The notes: generated by a model from the letters alone, not told the origin. Shown: positions 1 to 5,799, numbered from the stretch's first letter. The stretch is 19,288 nucleotides of DNA from Lachnospiraceae bacterium (GCA_900751785.1 CAADSM010000035.1:1-19288), one strand, 5' to 3'. Made by a program: numbers and translations.

Positions 1-180
1 ATAAATAAACTCCTTTTCGATAAGAATTGTCATATCTGTAATTCTTACCAAAAAGGAGCCATTTTTTACCAAAGCCACAAAGTTTTTTACACTACCGACT
101 GTAGTTTTCAGTATTCCGAGCGATCAGCAGCCGGAACAATCCGAGACGGTACCCCCGGGTGGTTTACATTTGTTTGGTAA
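1..180 (+). CDS. 3' end of a possible rightward gene, cut by the window edge
   Basis: Frame 1 is open from the first base to a TAA at 178-180, giving 59 residues of an unknown C-terminus with a CHIC cysteine pair and an aromatic ending (GWFTFVW). The stop codon lies inside a hairpin followed by six T's, as expected where a gene runs straight into its terminator. An open frame of this length in AT-rich DNA can occur by chance, and no family was recognised. A nested inverted repeat (10-17 with 51-58, and 22-28 with 40-46) lies inside it, which fits less well with coding. Low confidence. Confidence 0.3.
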   Translation: MNKLLFDKNCHICNSYQKGAIFYQSHKVFYTTDCSFQYSERSAAGTIRDGTPGWFTFVW

Positions 181-188
181 ACTTTTTT
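162..188 (+). terminator. Possible rho-independent terminator, rightward
   Basis: A 6-bp stem GTTTAC (162-167) / GTAAAC (177-182) with a 9-nt loop is followed directly by TTTTTT (183-188). The stem is short and AT-rich, so it is weak, but its position at the end of the open frame 1-180 supports it. Confidence 0.4.
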
Positions 189-267
189 GTTGCTCATGAT
201 GGGATGCGTTCTACTTTTACATTAGGGCAAAATTTCAACATATCGAACTATCCTCTATAGTAAATAA

Positions 268-864
268 TCAGACCAGCTTTTCTATAGTTACCGCTGTACC
301 ATTAGCAGATACACCCAACATATTACCACTTAATGTTATAAAATCAAAGTCAACTCCAATAACAGCATTAGCACCACATTCAACAGATTTAATTAACAAT
401 CTCTCTAATGCCATTTCTTTTATTTTTTCCATTTTATCAGAAAGGGTATTATTAGTAGTACCTAATAAGTCACTGCCCATTGCAGTAAAATCACTAAATA
501 GCCCAGTTCCAATCACAACATTTCCGCTAATAACTTTATGATATTCTATAATTTGATATCCTTCAAAATTGTATCCAGTAGTAACCTTTTGTGAATAACT
601 CTTTTCAATAGCATCTGCCCGTTTCTCTTCCTTATATTTACTTATTCTGTTATTCCAAGCATTCTGATTAAAATATGTATTATCAATAGTTTTATATCGT
701 TCTTTAGATGCTATTATTATATTTTCTAAATCCTCATTATTCCCTATTGCATCGATCTCTGCATCAGTAAGCAGTATATCTGTCTTTCCCCCGCAAAGCT
801 GACACGGTAAATCAGATTGCTTAGATTCAAAATGATGTCCACATCTCATACAACATAATATCAT
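268..864 (-). CDS. YbjQ/UPF0145-family protein with N-terminal zinc ribbon
   Basis: A 198-aa protein. Residues 5-24 form a zinc knuckle (CMRC, then CQLC). A charged helical linker follows, and from about residue 94 to the end there is a YbjQ/UPF0145 domain (Pfam PF01906, 'putative heavy-metal-binding'). Diagnostic segments are GYQIIEY, SGNVVIGTG, FSDFTA, and the closing ECGANAVIGVDFDF and VSANGTAV blocks. YbjQ domains form ring-like oligomers of unsettled function. No signal peptide or membrane segment is seen, so it is probably cytosolic. Translation starts after a GGGGGA ribosome site, 24 bp beyond the stop of the upstream coiled-coil gene, so the two are probably co-transcribed. It is the last gene of the leftward cassette. 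The family call is firm, the role is not known. Confidence 0.85.
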   Translation of the reverse strand: MILCCMRCGHHFESKQSDLPCQLCGGKTDILLTDAEIDAIGNNEDLENIIIASKERYKTIDNTYFNQNAWNNRISKYKEEKRADAIEKSYSQKVTTGYNFEGYQIIEYHKVISGNVVIGTGLFSDFTAMGSDLLGTTNNTLSDKMEKIKEMALERLLIKSVECGANAVIGVDFDFITLSGNMLGVSANGTAVTIEKLV

Positions 865-888
865 TCTGTTTCCCCCTGTATTATATTT

Positions 889-1611
889 TTACCAACATTT
901 ACTACAAGCATCGTATCCCCTTGCCTCAGCAGATGATTTTGAAACCTGTCGTGCATTGTTCGGATTCATGTTTCCGCAATCCGGTATACTATGATATTTT
1001 GATCCTGTCGCAGATAGCCACACCATTCCTCCACCTGAATCATTATTTAAGCTTGAACCGCTTGAGCTACTACTCGATGATAAAGATGATGTATTTGAGG
1101 CACTAGCCTGTAAAGATGAAACTTGTGACTTTAACTCTTCATTTTCTGCAGAAAGACTATTATACTTTTCCTGCAGCTCTGCAAGCTGGGTATTAAGACT
1201 ATCTATCGTTTCCTGCTGATCCGTATAATTTGCAAGTTCAGCTTTTAAAGTATTATAATCGCCTGACAACTCATCATACTTAGTGGTTAGAGATTCAAAA
1301 TCACTTTGTAGCTCTTTATATTCCTCTGTCTGTTCCTGTAGCTGATCTGTTATCAGTTCTCGTTCGTTGACTGCAGATGATACAGTACCACTCATTGCCA
1401 GTATAATAATAACAAGACAAGCTGTAATAGCCACTAATACCTTGTTCCTAAGAATATACTGCTTTACTTTTTGCAATCTTGATTCTTTCTCAGGTTCGTC
1501 ATTTAATGACTTTCCGCAGTAAGGACATGTATAGTCCGTTCCTTCGATGTGTGTCACGTCCTTTTGGCAATGCGGACATTTGATTATTTTGTACTTTTCA
1601 TTTTCTTCCAT
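889..1611 (-). CDS. Zinc-ribbon, membrane-anchored coiled-coil protein with extracytoplasmic Cys domain
   Basis: A 240-aa protein of unknown function with a clear modular layout. Residues 12-32 are a zinc ribbon (CPHC, then CPYC). One membrane segment spans about 58-80 (VLVAITACLVIIILAMSG). A long heptad-type coiled coil covers about 85-168, followed by a Ser-rich linker at 172-195. The tail (197-240) contains YHSIPDC and GYDACSKCW and resembles the small YHxxxxC...GxxxCxxC metal-binding-like domain common at the C-termini of Firmicutes surface proteins. The predicted topology is ribbon inside, coiled coil and Cys domain outside. The start is supported by GGGGGA nine bases upstream. It has its own possible promoter (1659-1688) and is followed closely by the YbjQ gene. 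Confidence 0.8.
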   Translation of the reverse strand: MEENEKYKIIKCPHCQKDVTHIEGTDYTCPYCGKSLNDEPEKESRLQKVKQYILRNKVLVAITACLVIIILAMSGTVSSAVNERELITDQLQEQTEEYKELQSDFESLTTKYDELSGDYNTLKAELANYTDQQETIDSLNTQLAELQEKYNSLSAENEELKSQVSSLQASASNTSSLSSSSSSSGSSLNNDSGGGMVWLSATGSKYHSIPDCGNMNPNNARQVSKSSAEARGYDACSKCW

Positions 1612-1658
1612 AGCATGAAATCCCCCATATTTTACATGCCCGTTCCCGATAACACCAC

Positions 1659-1688
1659 ATTATCTAATAGCCTTATTTTATCATACAA
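1659..1688 (-). promoter_or_regulatory. Possible internal promoter for the coiled-coil and YbjQ genes
   Basis: On the minus strand a -35-like TTGTAT (1683-1688), an 18-bp spacer and a -10-like GATAAT (1659-1664) lie about 50 bp before the 240-aa gene and just past the hairpin at 1712-1737. In AT-rich sequence this could be chance. Confidence 0.4.
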
Positions 1689-1704
1689 TATATAGGATTA
1701 CGAG

Positions 1705-1737
1705 AAAATTTAAGCGCCAGCGGAAATACTGACGCTT
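1705..1737 (-). terminator. Hairpin terminator after the double zinc-ribbon gene
   Basis: On minus-strand RNA a 9-bp stem (AAGCGTCAG with CTGGCGCTT, one G-U pair) at 1712-1720/1729-1737 is followed by AAATTTTC. It lies 11 bp past the stop of the 262-aa gene. The U-tract is short, so it may be a partial terminator that splits the four-gene cassette into two expression levels. The G-U pair is allowed only on the minus-strand RNA, which favours leftward use. Confidence 0.45.
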
Positions 1738-1748
1738 TTATTTTAAAT

Positions 1749-2537
1749 CTATTCAATATAGACATCCATTGCATTATAATATTTAAGAACATTTGAATCT
1801 GCTTCATTAAAATCATCGGTATATGACTGTAAAGATCCCGATGGACTAATAGCCAAATTCGTTAATTCCAAATAAGCATCATAATAGTCTTTTAGTGTAT
1901 TATATGCCTCTTCATACTCTGCCGGAGGATTTGTCAGTTCTTGCATTAACTCCTTTACAGTGTCTTGATTGGATTTTATTGATGCAATCTTATCTTGGAA
2001 CTCTTCATCAGAAAACAATTCACTTAATGAATCATTAAAATCACTATTTCCACTAGTATATTTACTTGTATCCGCATTGTACTCGTCAAATATTGTATCA
2101 TACCATACATCATGAATTAATGTACCGGCTTCTTCGGCTGTTGATGCTCCAGTAAGCATAGTAAATGACGCAAGCTCTAAATTAGTTGCATAATTATTAG
2201 CAGCTTTTACTCTTGCTGCTTCTGCAGCTTCCTCTTCTTTTTTCTGATTAGTTACATTAACCACACATACAATCGCTATAATTGCAAATATCACAAAAGA
2301 AATTGCTATTACAGAAATTATAATCTTCTTTTTCTTTCTCGTCCTTTTTTGTTCTTCACTTTCCGGGGCAGGGCAACCACATTTCGGGCAAATTGTTGCA
2401 TTGTCATCTAACTCATATCCGCATTCTTCACACACTTTCACAACTTTTTGTGTTTGTAATATCTCCCCACAATTTGGGCATTGTTTTGCTTTTTCAGAAA
2501 CATCAGTTCCGCAATTCGGACATTTTATCAATGCCAT
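1749..2537 (-). CDS. Double zinc-ribbon membrane protein
   Basis: A 262-aa protein with two N-terminal zinc ribbons (C6/C9/C20/C23 and C36/C39/C50/C53), a Lys/Arg-rich stretch at 64-71, and one membrane segment at about 72-95. The remainder is a 165-residue mostly helical domain predicted outside the cell, with motifs such as HDVWYDTIFDEY and KSNQDTVKELM. Proteins of this layout are common in gut Firmicutes, and I know of no established function. Its ATG overlaps the last 10 bp of the 82-aa gene upstream, so the two are probably translationally coupled. No signal peptidase site or lipobox is visible. The N-in/C-out topology is inferred from the positive residues before the membrane segment. 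Confidence 0.8.
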   Translation of the reverse strand: MALIKCPNCGTDVSEKAKQCPNCGEILQTQKVVKVCEECGYELDDNATICPKCGCPAPESEEQKRTRKKKKIIISVIAISFVIFAIIAIVCVVNVTNQKKEEEAAEAARVKAANNYATNLELASFTMLTGASTAEEAGTLIHDVWYDTIFDEYNADTSKYTSGNSDFNDSLSELFSDEEFQDKIASIKSNQDTVKELMQELTNPPAEYEEAYNTLKDYYDAYLELTNLAISPSGSLQSYTDDFNEADSNVLKYYNAMDVYIE

Positions 2538-2776
2538 TTTTCTTTTCCTCCCTCGTATTCTTTAATTCTTCTTAAAATTCCTCGAAATACCGGATCTCTG
2601 AGCAGATAAATCTTGTTACGACTAATAGGAAACTCCTGCATAAAATCTGGATTATCAGTAAAAAATTCTTGTTGTTCTTTATCTGAAAGATTGATCGTGT
2701 ATTCTTCGTAGAAGTCCAGATCATCACCATTAATAAATTCTGACAGTTTCCTATCACAGTTCTTATCTATCTGCAT
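2528..2776 (-). CDS. Small acidic protein, first gene of the zinc-ribbon cassette
   Basis: An 82-aa protein with no recognised domain. It is acidic in the first two thirds (DDLDFYEEY) and has a basic, helical C-terminus (RDPVFRGILRRIKEYEGGKEKWH). It has no Cys pair that would make a ribbon, and no membrane segment. The start is well supported: AAAGAGGA lies nine bases upstream, and a near-consensus promoter sits about 20 bp beyond that. It is the promoter-proximal gene of the leftward operon, directly opposite the XRE regulator, and its end overlaps the start of the next gene. That position would suit an antitoxin-like or regulatory partner, but nothing in the sequence proves it. Confidence 0.65.
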   Translation of the reverse strand: MQIDKNCDRKLSEFINGDDLDFYEEYTINLSDKEQQEFFTDNPDFMQEFPISRNKIYLLRDPVFRGILRRIKEYEGGKEKWH

Positions 2777-2796
2777 TTTCTAAAATCCTCTTTATA

Positions 2797-2825
2797 ATTT
2801 TAGAGTTTATAACTCTAAATGTCAA
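2797..2825 (-). promoter_or_regulatory. Sigma-A promoter of the leftward zinc-ribbon cassette
   Basis: On the minus strand there is a perfect -35 TTGACA (2820-2825), a 17-bp spacer and a -10 TAAAAT (2797-2802), 20 bp before the ATG of the 82-aa gene. The spacer is almost exactly filled by a palindrome (2799-2819), so a bound repressor would block RNA polymerase. Confidence 0.75.
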
Positions 2826-2842
2826 TAGAGTTTATTCCTCTA
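2799..2842. promoter_or_regulatory. Two-site operator, probably for the XRE regulator
   Basis: Site 1 is a 21-bp palindrome at 2799-2819: TTTAGAGTT, TAT, AACTCTAAA. Site 2 at 2826-2842 repeats the core TAGAG-N7-CTCTA with a related spacer (TTTATTC versus TTTATAA). Their centres are 25 bp apart. A further TAGAG half-site at 2867-2871 overlaps the regulator's ribosome site. Site 1 fills the spacer of the leftward promoter, and site 2 lies just upstream of a possible rightward -10 (TACAAT, 2846-2851). This geometry suits a dimeric helix-turn-helix repressor controlling both directions. Binding by the adjacent XRE protein is inferred. Confidence 0.65.
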
Positions 2843-2879
2843 GCATACAATATTGTCAGCATATTTTAGAGGTATTTGT

Positions 2880-3104
2880 ATGAATTGGCAGAGTAGGATT
2901 CGCGCATTAAGAGAAGATAATGATTATACGCAGACTCAAATTGCAAAAATACTTAATGTTGGACAGCGAACTTATGCCGACTATGAGCTTGGAAAAACCC
3001 GTATTCCTGTAGATTCATTAATAAAGCTCGCCAAATATTATAATGTGGACATGAATTATATCACGGGAGTGAGCAACAATAAGAAGCCATTTCCACGCTC
3101 ATAG
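2880..3104 (+). CDS. XRE-family helix-turn-helix transcriptional regulator
   Basis: A 74-aa protein that is essentially one Cro/C1-type HTH domain (PF01381). Helices 2-3 are TQTQIAKILNVGQRTYADYELGKTR split around the turn, followed by IPVDSLIKLAKYYNVDMNYITG, the usual fourth and fifth helices. The start chosen is the ATG at 2880, which has AGAGG seven bases upstream. An upstream in-frame TTG at 2853 has no ribosome site and would run through the promoter. There is no C-terminal oligomerisation or peptidase domain, so it is a minimal Cro-like repressor. It is divergent from the zinc-ribbon cassette and probably represses both itself and the cassette through the repeated TAGAG/CTCTA sites. Confidence 0.88.
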   Translation: MNWQSRIRALREDNDYTQTQIAKILNVGQRTYADYELGKTRIPVDSLIKLAKYYNVDMNYITGVSNNKKPFPRS

Positions 3105-3582
3105 ATCATCTGCATATATACTCAAAGGCATCAGCCTTTATAAAATCGATTCTATTTGTTCTGTGCTTATTACAGTGATTGATTTTGACAACAAACCTGA
3201 CTGAGGCGATAAAAGTATCGTCTGGCAGCAGTTGCCTGTAAAATTCTTTAATACTACTTAAAATAGAACACATGGCAGCAGGCGTAAAAAATAGGCATAC
3301 CAGATAGTTTATTCTATCCAGTATGCCTATAGTTATTATATTCCTCTGTCGCTTTGTATTTGCCCGAATAAGCGATTTTGGATTAATCATTGAAAACTTC
3401 TTCGCCGAACCAATTGAACGTTCAAACAAGCCTATTATCCGTCCTACAAGAAAGCACCTGTTTCTATCAAATACTCTCACCGCATAATAGACTTATTTCA
3501 ATGTTCAATTTTTATTAGCATATGTGCAAGATTTCCTCCTTCTTATGTACTAAATACTGCTTCTGATAAAGACATAAACCGC
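3105..3582. other. Long gap without a convincing gene
   Basis: About 480 bp of AT-rich sequence follow the XRE gene. A weak hairpin just after its stop (AAAGGC 3124-3129 / GCCTTT 3134-3139, no real U-tract) could end its transcript. The only long open frame (leftward, 3106-3480) starts with GTG without a ribosome site, resembles no known protein, and would have to read through a terminator hairpin. I see only that hairpin here. Confidence 0.5.
3286..3330 (-). terminator. Strong leftward hairpin terminator without an obvious gene
   Basis: A near-perfect inverted repeat: ATAGGCATAC (3291-3300) with GTATGCCTAT (3321-3330), then a CA/CA internal mismatch, then GATAG/CTATC around a 6-nt loop. On the minus strand it is followed by TTTTTT (3286-3291). 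It would terminate a leftward transcript beginning somewhere between 3331 and about 3600, where no coding gene is convincing. Confidence 0.55.
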
Positions 3583-3605
3583 TTTGATTACTCGTTTGAT
3601 TACTC
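3583..3605. repeat. Tandem pair of 11-bp direct repeats near the att site
   Basis: TTTGATTACTC occurs at 3583-3593 and again at 3595-3605, a 12-bp period, about 55 bp inside the tRNA fragment. Short spaced direct repeats on the element side of an att core are typical arm-type binding sites for tyrosine integrases. Assignment to an integrase is inferred. Confidence 0.45.
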
Positions 3606-3658
3606 TGCAAAAACTGTAGATAAAAAGCCTTGTATTTACGGCATTTCCGCTATCCTGT

Positions 3659-3683
3659 GAGAGTTCAAGTCTCTTCTTCCGCA
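3659..3683 (+). other. 3' fragment of a tRNA (probably Leu); putative attachment site
   Basis: The T-arm is intact: GAGAG (3659-3663), TTCAAGT loop, CTCTT (3671-3675, one G-U). It is followed by a 3' acceptor strand CTTCCGC (3676-3682) and discriminator A (3683). The matching 5' acceptor GCGGAAG and the D and anticodon arms are missing upstream. The acceptor sequence and the TTCAAGTC T-loop suggest tRNA-Leu. Similarity may extend left to about 3645. Such a fragment is what remains at one end of an element integrated in a tRNA gene. Confidence 0.65.
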
Positions 3684-3685
3684 TC

Positions 3686-3730
3686 AAGCCTTGATCCTGG
3701 GAAACCAGAGATCAAGGCTTTTTGTTTTTT
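3686..3730 (+). terminator. Rho-independent terminator of the tRNA gene
   Basis: AAGCCTTGATC (3686-3696) pairs with GATCAAGGCTT (3710-3720). An inner CTGG-GAAA-CCAG stem is capped by a GNRA loop, and TTTGTTTTTT follows. It starts three bases after the tRNA fragment, so it belongs to the original chromosomal tRNA transcript and marks the chromosomal side of the junction. Confidence 0.85.
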
Positions 3731-3816
3731 CAATATCCCCGTGCTGTGTGATCCGCCGCCGTTTTTCCTTACAGAATACGCTCCCGGATACGCCCGGAGC
3801 CGCTTGATATGATGTC

Positions 3817-3844
3817 TTGCATTTTTCATCCAAAGTGCTATAAT
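3817..3844 (+). promoter_or_regulatory. Promoter of tRNA-Val
   Basis: A -35-like TTGCAT (3817-3822), a 16-bp spacer and a consensus -10 TATAAT (3839-3844) with the extended TG (TGCTATAAT) lie nine bases before the tRNA 5' end. Confidence 0.7.
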
Positions 3845-3853
3845 AGTCTACAT

Positions 3854-3927
3854 GGAAGCATAGCTCAGCTGGGATGAGCGTTCGCCTCACACGCGAGAGG
3901 TCATGGGTTCGAGCCCCATTGCTTCCA
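3854..3927 (+). tRNA. tRNA-Val (anticodon CAC)
   Basis: A full cloverleaf can be folded by eye: acceptor GGAAGCA/TGCTTCC, D-stem GCTC/GAGC, anticodon stem TTCGC/GCGAG around loop CTCACAC (anticodon CAC, reads GUG), and T-stem ATGGG/CCCAT with loop TTCGAGC. The discriminator is A and the CCA is not encoded. A run of T's follows, so the transcript probably ends there. It is a single-tRNA transcription unit with its own promoter. Confidence 0.95.
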
Positions 3928-3941
3928 TTTTTTCATGCCCT

Positions 3942-4553
3942 TCACCCGTTTTTCCGGGCAGGATTCCCCTCATTTTCAGTCAGCACACCTGACCTCAGCA
4001 TATCCGTCAGGAGCATCCTCGCCTCCTGCTCGATCTGGTCTATGGGGGTCTTTTCTTCGCGGCTTTCATTGATAAATCCGAACAGCCCGAAGCACATGAA
4101 GCCGGCGATCTTTTTCGGGGAGTATTTCAGTCTGAGCCGCTCCTTTACGTGAGCGGTATGCTTCTCCACCGTCTCAAGTACAATGCTGTAGTATCTCGAT
4201 GCCAGATAAGGATTCTTCTCAGGATTTGTATGCCGGAAGAAATCAAATCTGTCATAATACAGCTTCAGGATACTGTCGAGAACGTTCACATATCCGGCGA
4301 CCAGACTGTTCCGCTGATTATTTTCCCGCTGGCGTCTCTGATAATCCTCCGTACCGATGATAAGCAGGTCATTGAAAATATCATCGAGAAGGGCATATTT
4401 ATCACTGTAATGAGAATAGAATGTGATCCTGCTCACATCCGCCTCCCGGCACAGCTCTGTGATGGAAATGCTTTCGAATGACTCTTTTTCCAGCATCTTG
4501 ATCATCGCCGCCTTCAGACTGCGCTTTGTTTTTATAATCCTTTTATCTTCCAT
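3942..4553 (-). CDS. TetR/AcrR-family transcriptional regulator
   Basis: A 203-aa protein. The N-terminal 60 residues are a TetR DNA-binding domain: ISITELCREADVSRITFYSH is the helix-turn-helix, followed by YSDKYALLDDIFNDLL. The C-terminal domain, with repeated aromatic and Arg positions (YYDRFDFFRH, MCFGLFGFINE), looks like the TetR_C_8-type domain (PF14278) seen in regulators of dihydroxyacetone-kinase or DegV loci. I chose the ATG at 4553 (MEDKRIIKTKRSLKAA), the usual start of the family. The earlier in-frame ATG at 4592 has no ribosome site and overlaps promoter elements. It is divergent from degV, sharing a 138-bp intergenic region, and probably regulates it. The ligand is unknown. Confidence 0.88.
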   Translation of the reverse strand: MEDKRIIKTKRSLKAAMIKMLEKESFESISITELCREADVSRITFYSHYSDKYALLDDIFNDLLIIGTEDYQRRQRENNQRNSLVAGYVNVLDSILKLYYDRFDFFRHTNPEKNPYLASRYYSIVLETVEKHTAHVKERLRLKYSPKKIAGFMCFGLFGFINESREEKTPIDQIEQEARMLLTDMLRSGVLTENEGNPARKNG

Positions 4554-4609
4554 TACCTGACATTTTTCCTTTTCTGTATAGATACCTGACATTTTTTGAT
4601 TATTGTCAA

Positions 4610-4638
4610 TTGTTATTCTGTATACGTTTTGCTATAAT
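4610..4638 (+). promoter_or_regulatory. Promoter of the degV gene
   Basis: -35 TTGTTA (4610-4615), a 17-bp spacer and a consensus -10 TATAAT (4633-4638). It lies within the TetR-DegV divergent region. A minus-strand TTGACA (4604-4609) adjoins the -35, so the two promoters probably overlap. Confidence 0.7.
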
Positions 4639-4648
4639 CTTAACACTT

Positions 4649-4659
4649 GTTATAATAAC
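4649..4659. promoter_or_regulatory. Possible TetR operator
   Basis: GTTAT-A-ATAAC is an 11-bp perfect palindrome starting 11 bases after the degV -10, over the likely transcript start. It is flanked by a wider ACTTG (4645-4649) / CAAGT (4667-4671) inverted repeat. The position suits repression by the divergent TetR protein. The sequence is AT-rich, so chance is possible. Confidence 0.35.
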
Positions 4660-4691
4660 GGTCAATCAAGTATCTATTATCGGAGGTCTCT

Positions 4692-5576
4692 ATGTCAAAC
4701 ATTGCCATTATGACAGACAGCAACTGTGGGATCATGCCTGATGAGGGCAGAGATCTCGGGATTTATGTTCTGCCGATGCCGGTGATCATCGACGGACAGA
4801 CATATTATGAAGGGATTGATATCACTCTCGACGAGTTTTTCAAGAAACAGACAGAAGGTGCGGATATCACGACCTCCCAGCCTTCTCCCGGCGATGTGGA
4901 GGCGATGTGGACAGAACTGCTCAAAACACACGATGAGGTTCTGTTCGTTCCCATGTCCGGCGGTCTGAGCAACACCTGCCAGACAGCACTTATGCTGTCC
5001 GGAGAAGATGAGTTTGCCGGCCGCGTTTTTGTCGTAAACAACCGGCGGATTTCCGTGACTCAGGCCCAGTCAGTCCTGGACGCAAAGCTTCTCGCTGAAG
5101 AGGGGAAGACTGCCGCAGAGATCAAGGAGATCCTTAAGGCAGAGTCCCTTGATGCCAGTATCTATATCGCAGTCGACACACTGGAATATCTGAAGAAGGG
5201 CGGACGGATCACTGCCGCTGCTGCAGCCATCGGCACCGTGCTCAAGCTCAAGCCCGTCCTCACCATACAGGGAGACAAGCTGGATTCTTTCGCCAAAGCG
5301 AGAGGACTAAAAGCCGCATTCCGCATCATGCTCAATGCGGTAAAAAACGATATCTCTTCCCGTTTTTCTCATCTTGAGGAAGACAGCGTCCTCAAGGTCG
5401 GGATCGCAAACACTATGATGGAGCCCGAGAAATTAGAAATGTTTAAAGATGAGATGAGAAAGAATTTCCCCGACATGGAGCTGTTCTATCTGCCGCTCAC
5501 CATGAGCATCGGGACCCACACCGGACCGGGCGCGCTCGGGATCGGGGCAGTACGTTATCATAAACGTTCTGTGTAG
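4692..5576 (+). CDS. DegV-family fatty-acid-binding protein
   Basis: A 294-aa protein, full length for the DegV family (PF02645). Family motifs are in order: MTDSNCG near the start, TSQPSPGD (61-68), VPMSGGLSNT (86-95), LEYLKKGGRI (164-173), LKLKPVL, and the C-terminal IGTHTGPGALGIG. DegV proteins bind a single long-chain fatty acid; in several Firmicutes the homologue FakB presents it to the kinase FakA for phosphorylation. No FakA-like kinase is in the window, so a FakB role is not shown. The start has a GGAGG ribosome site. It stands alone rightward, divergent from TetR, and ends at a large bidirectional terminator. Confidence 0.93.
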   Translation: MSNIAIMTDSNCGIMPDEGRDLGIYVLPMPVIIDGQTYYEGIDITLDEFFKKQTEGADITTSQPSPGDVEAMWTELLKTHDEVLFVPMSGGLSNTCQTALMLSGEDEFAGRVFVVNNRRISVTQAQSVLDAKLLAEEGKTAAEIKEILKAESLDASIYIAVDTLEYLKKGGRITAAAAAIGTVLKLKPVLTIQGDKLDSFAKARGLKAAFRIMLNAVKNDISSRFSHLEEDSVLKVGIANTMMEPEKLEMFKDEMRKNFPDMELFYLPLTMSIGTHTGPGALGIGAVRYHKRSV

Positions 5577-5610
5577 TATCCTTTTTCTCTGAAGATACAG
5601 GGAGTGTTTT

Positions 5611-5697
5611 AAAAAAATATCTCCGGATGTGTATCACAGCGGGAGCAGACATGTGTAAATCTGCTTCCCGGATACACATCCGGAGATTTTATTTTTC
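5611..5697. terminator. Large bidirectional terminator between degV and the J-domain gene
   Basis: A perfect 17-bp stem, 5619-5635 with 5671-5687, encloses a second inverted repeat (GGGAGCAGA / TCTGCTTCCC). It is followed by TTTTATTTTT on the plus strand and by ATTTTTTT on the minus strand. It lies between convergent genes and can end both transcripts. Confidence 0.88.
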
Positions 5698-5799
5698 TGT
5701 CACAGCCGAATCTCAAATATCATTTCCCATACTGCTGCTTCATGTACTGCAGTATCCCGGCCGGCGTTCGTACACGGGCAGGCATGCTCAGCAGGATTG

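Larger units (their letters stand above)
1..3683. mobile_element. Right-hand end of a putative integrated element (genomic island)
   Basis: This stretch is visibly AT-richer than the roughly 50% GC sequence that follows. It carries only accessory-type genes: an XRE regulator, small zinc-ribbon membrane proteins and an unknown 82-aa protein. It ends at a 27-nt-plus 3' fragment of a tRNA whose 5' half is absent. That is the footprint left when a tyrosine integrase recombines into a tRNA 3' end and the complete tRNA is rebuilt at the other end. No integrase, relaxase or phage structural gene is visible, so the element type is unknown and its left end lies outside the window. The boundary is an inference from composition plus the tRNA fragment. 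Confidence 0.5.

Noticed and set aside
3106..3480. 124-codon leftward open frame after the XRE gene
   Set aside because: It starts with GTG without a ribosome site, matches no known family, and a strong leftward terminator hairpin lies inside it.
3600..3683. Complete tRNA-Leu gene
   Set aside because: No 5' acceptor strand GCGGAAG, D-arm or anticodon arm is found upstream; only the 3' part is present.
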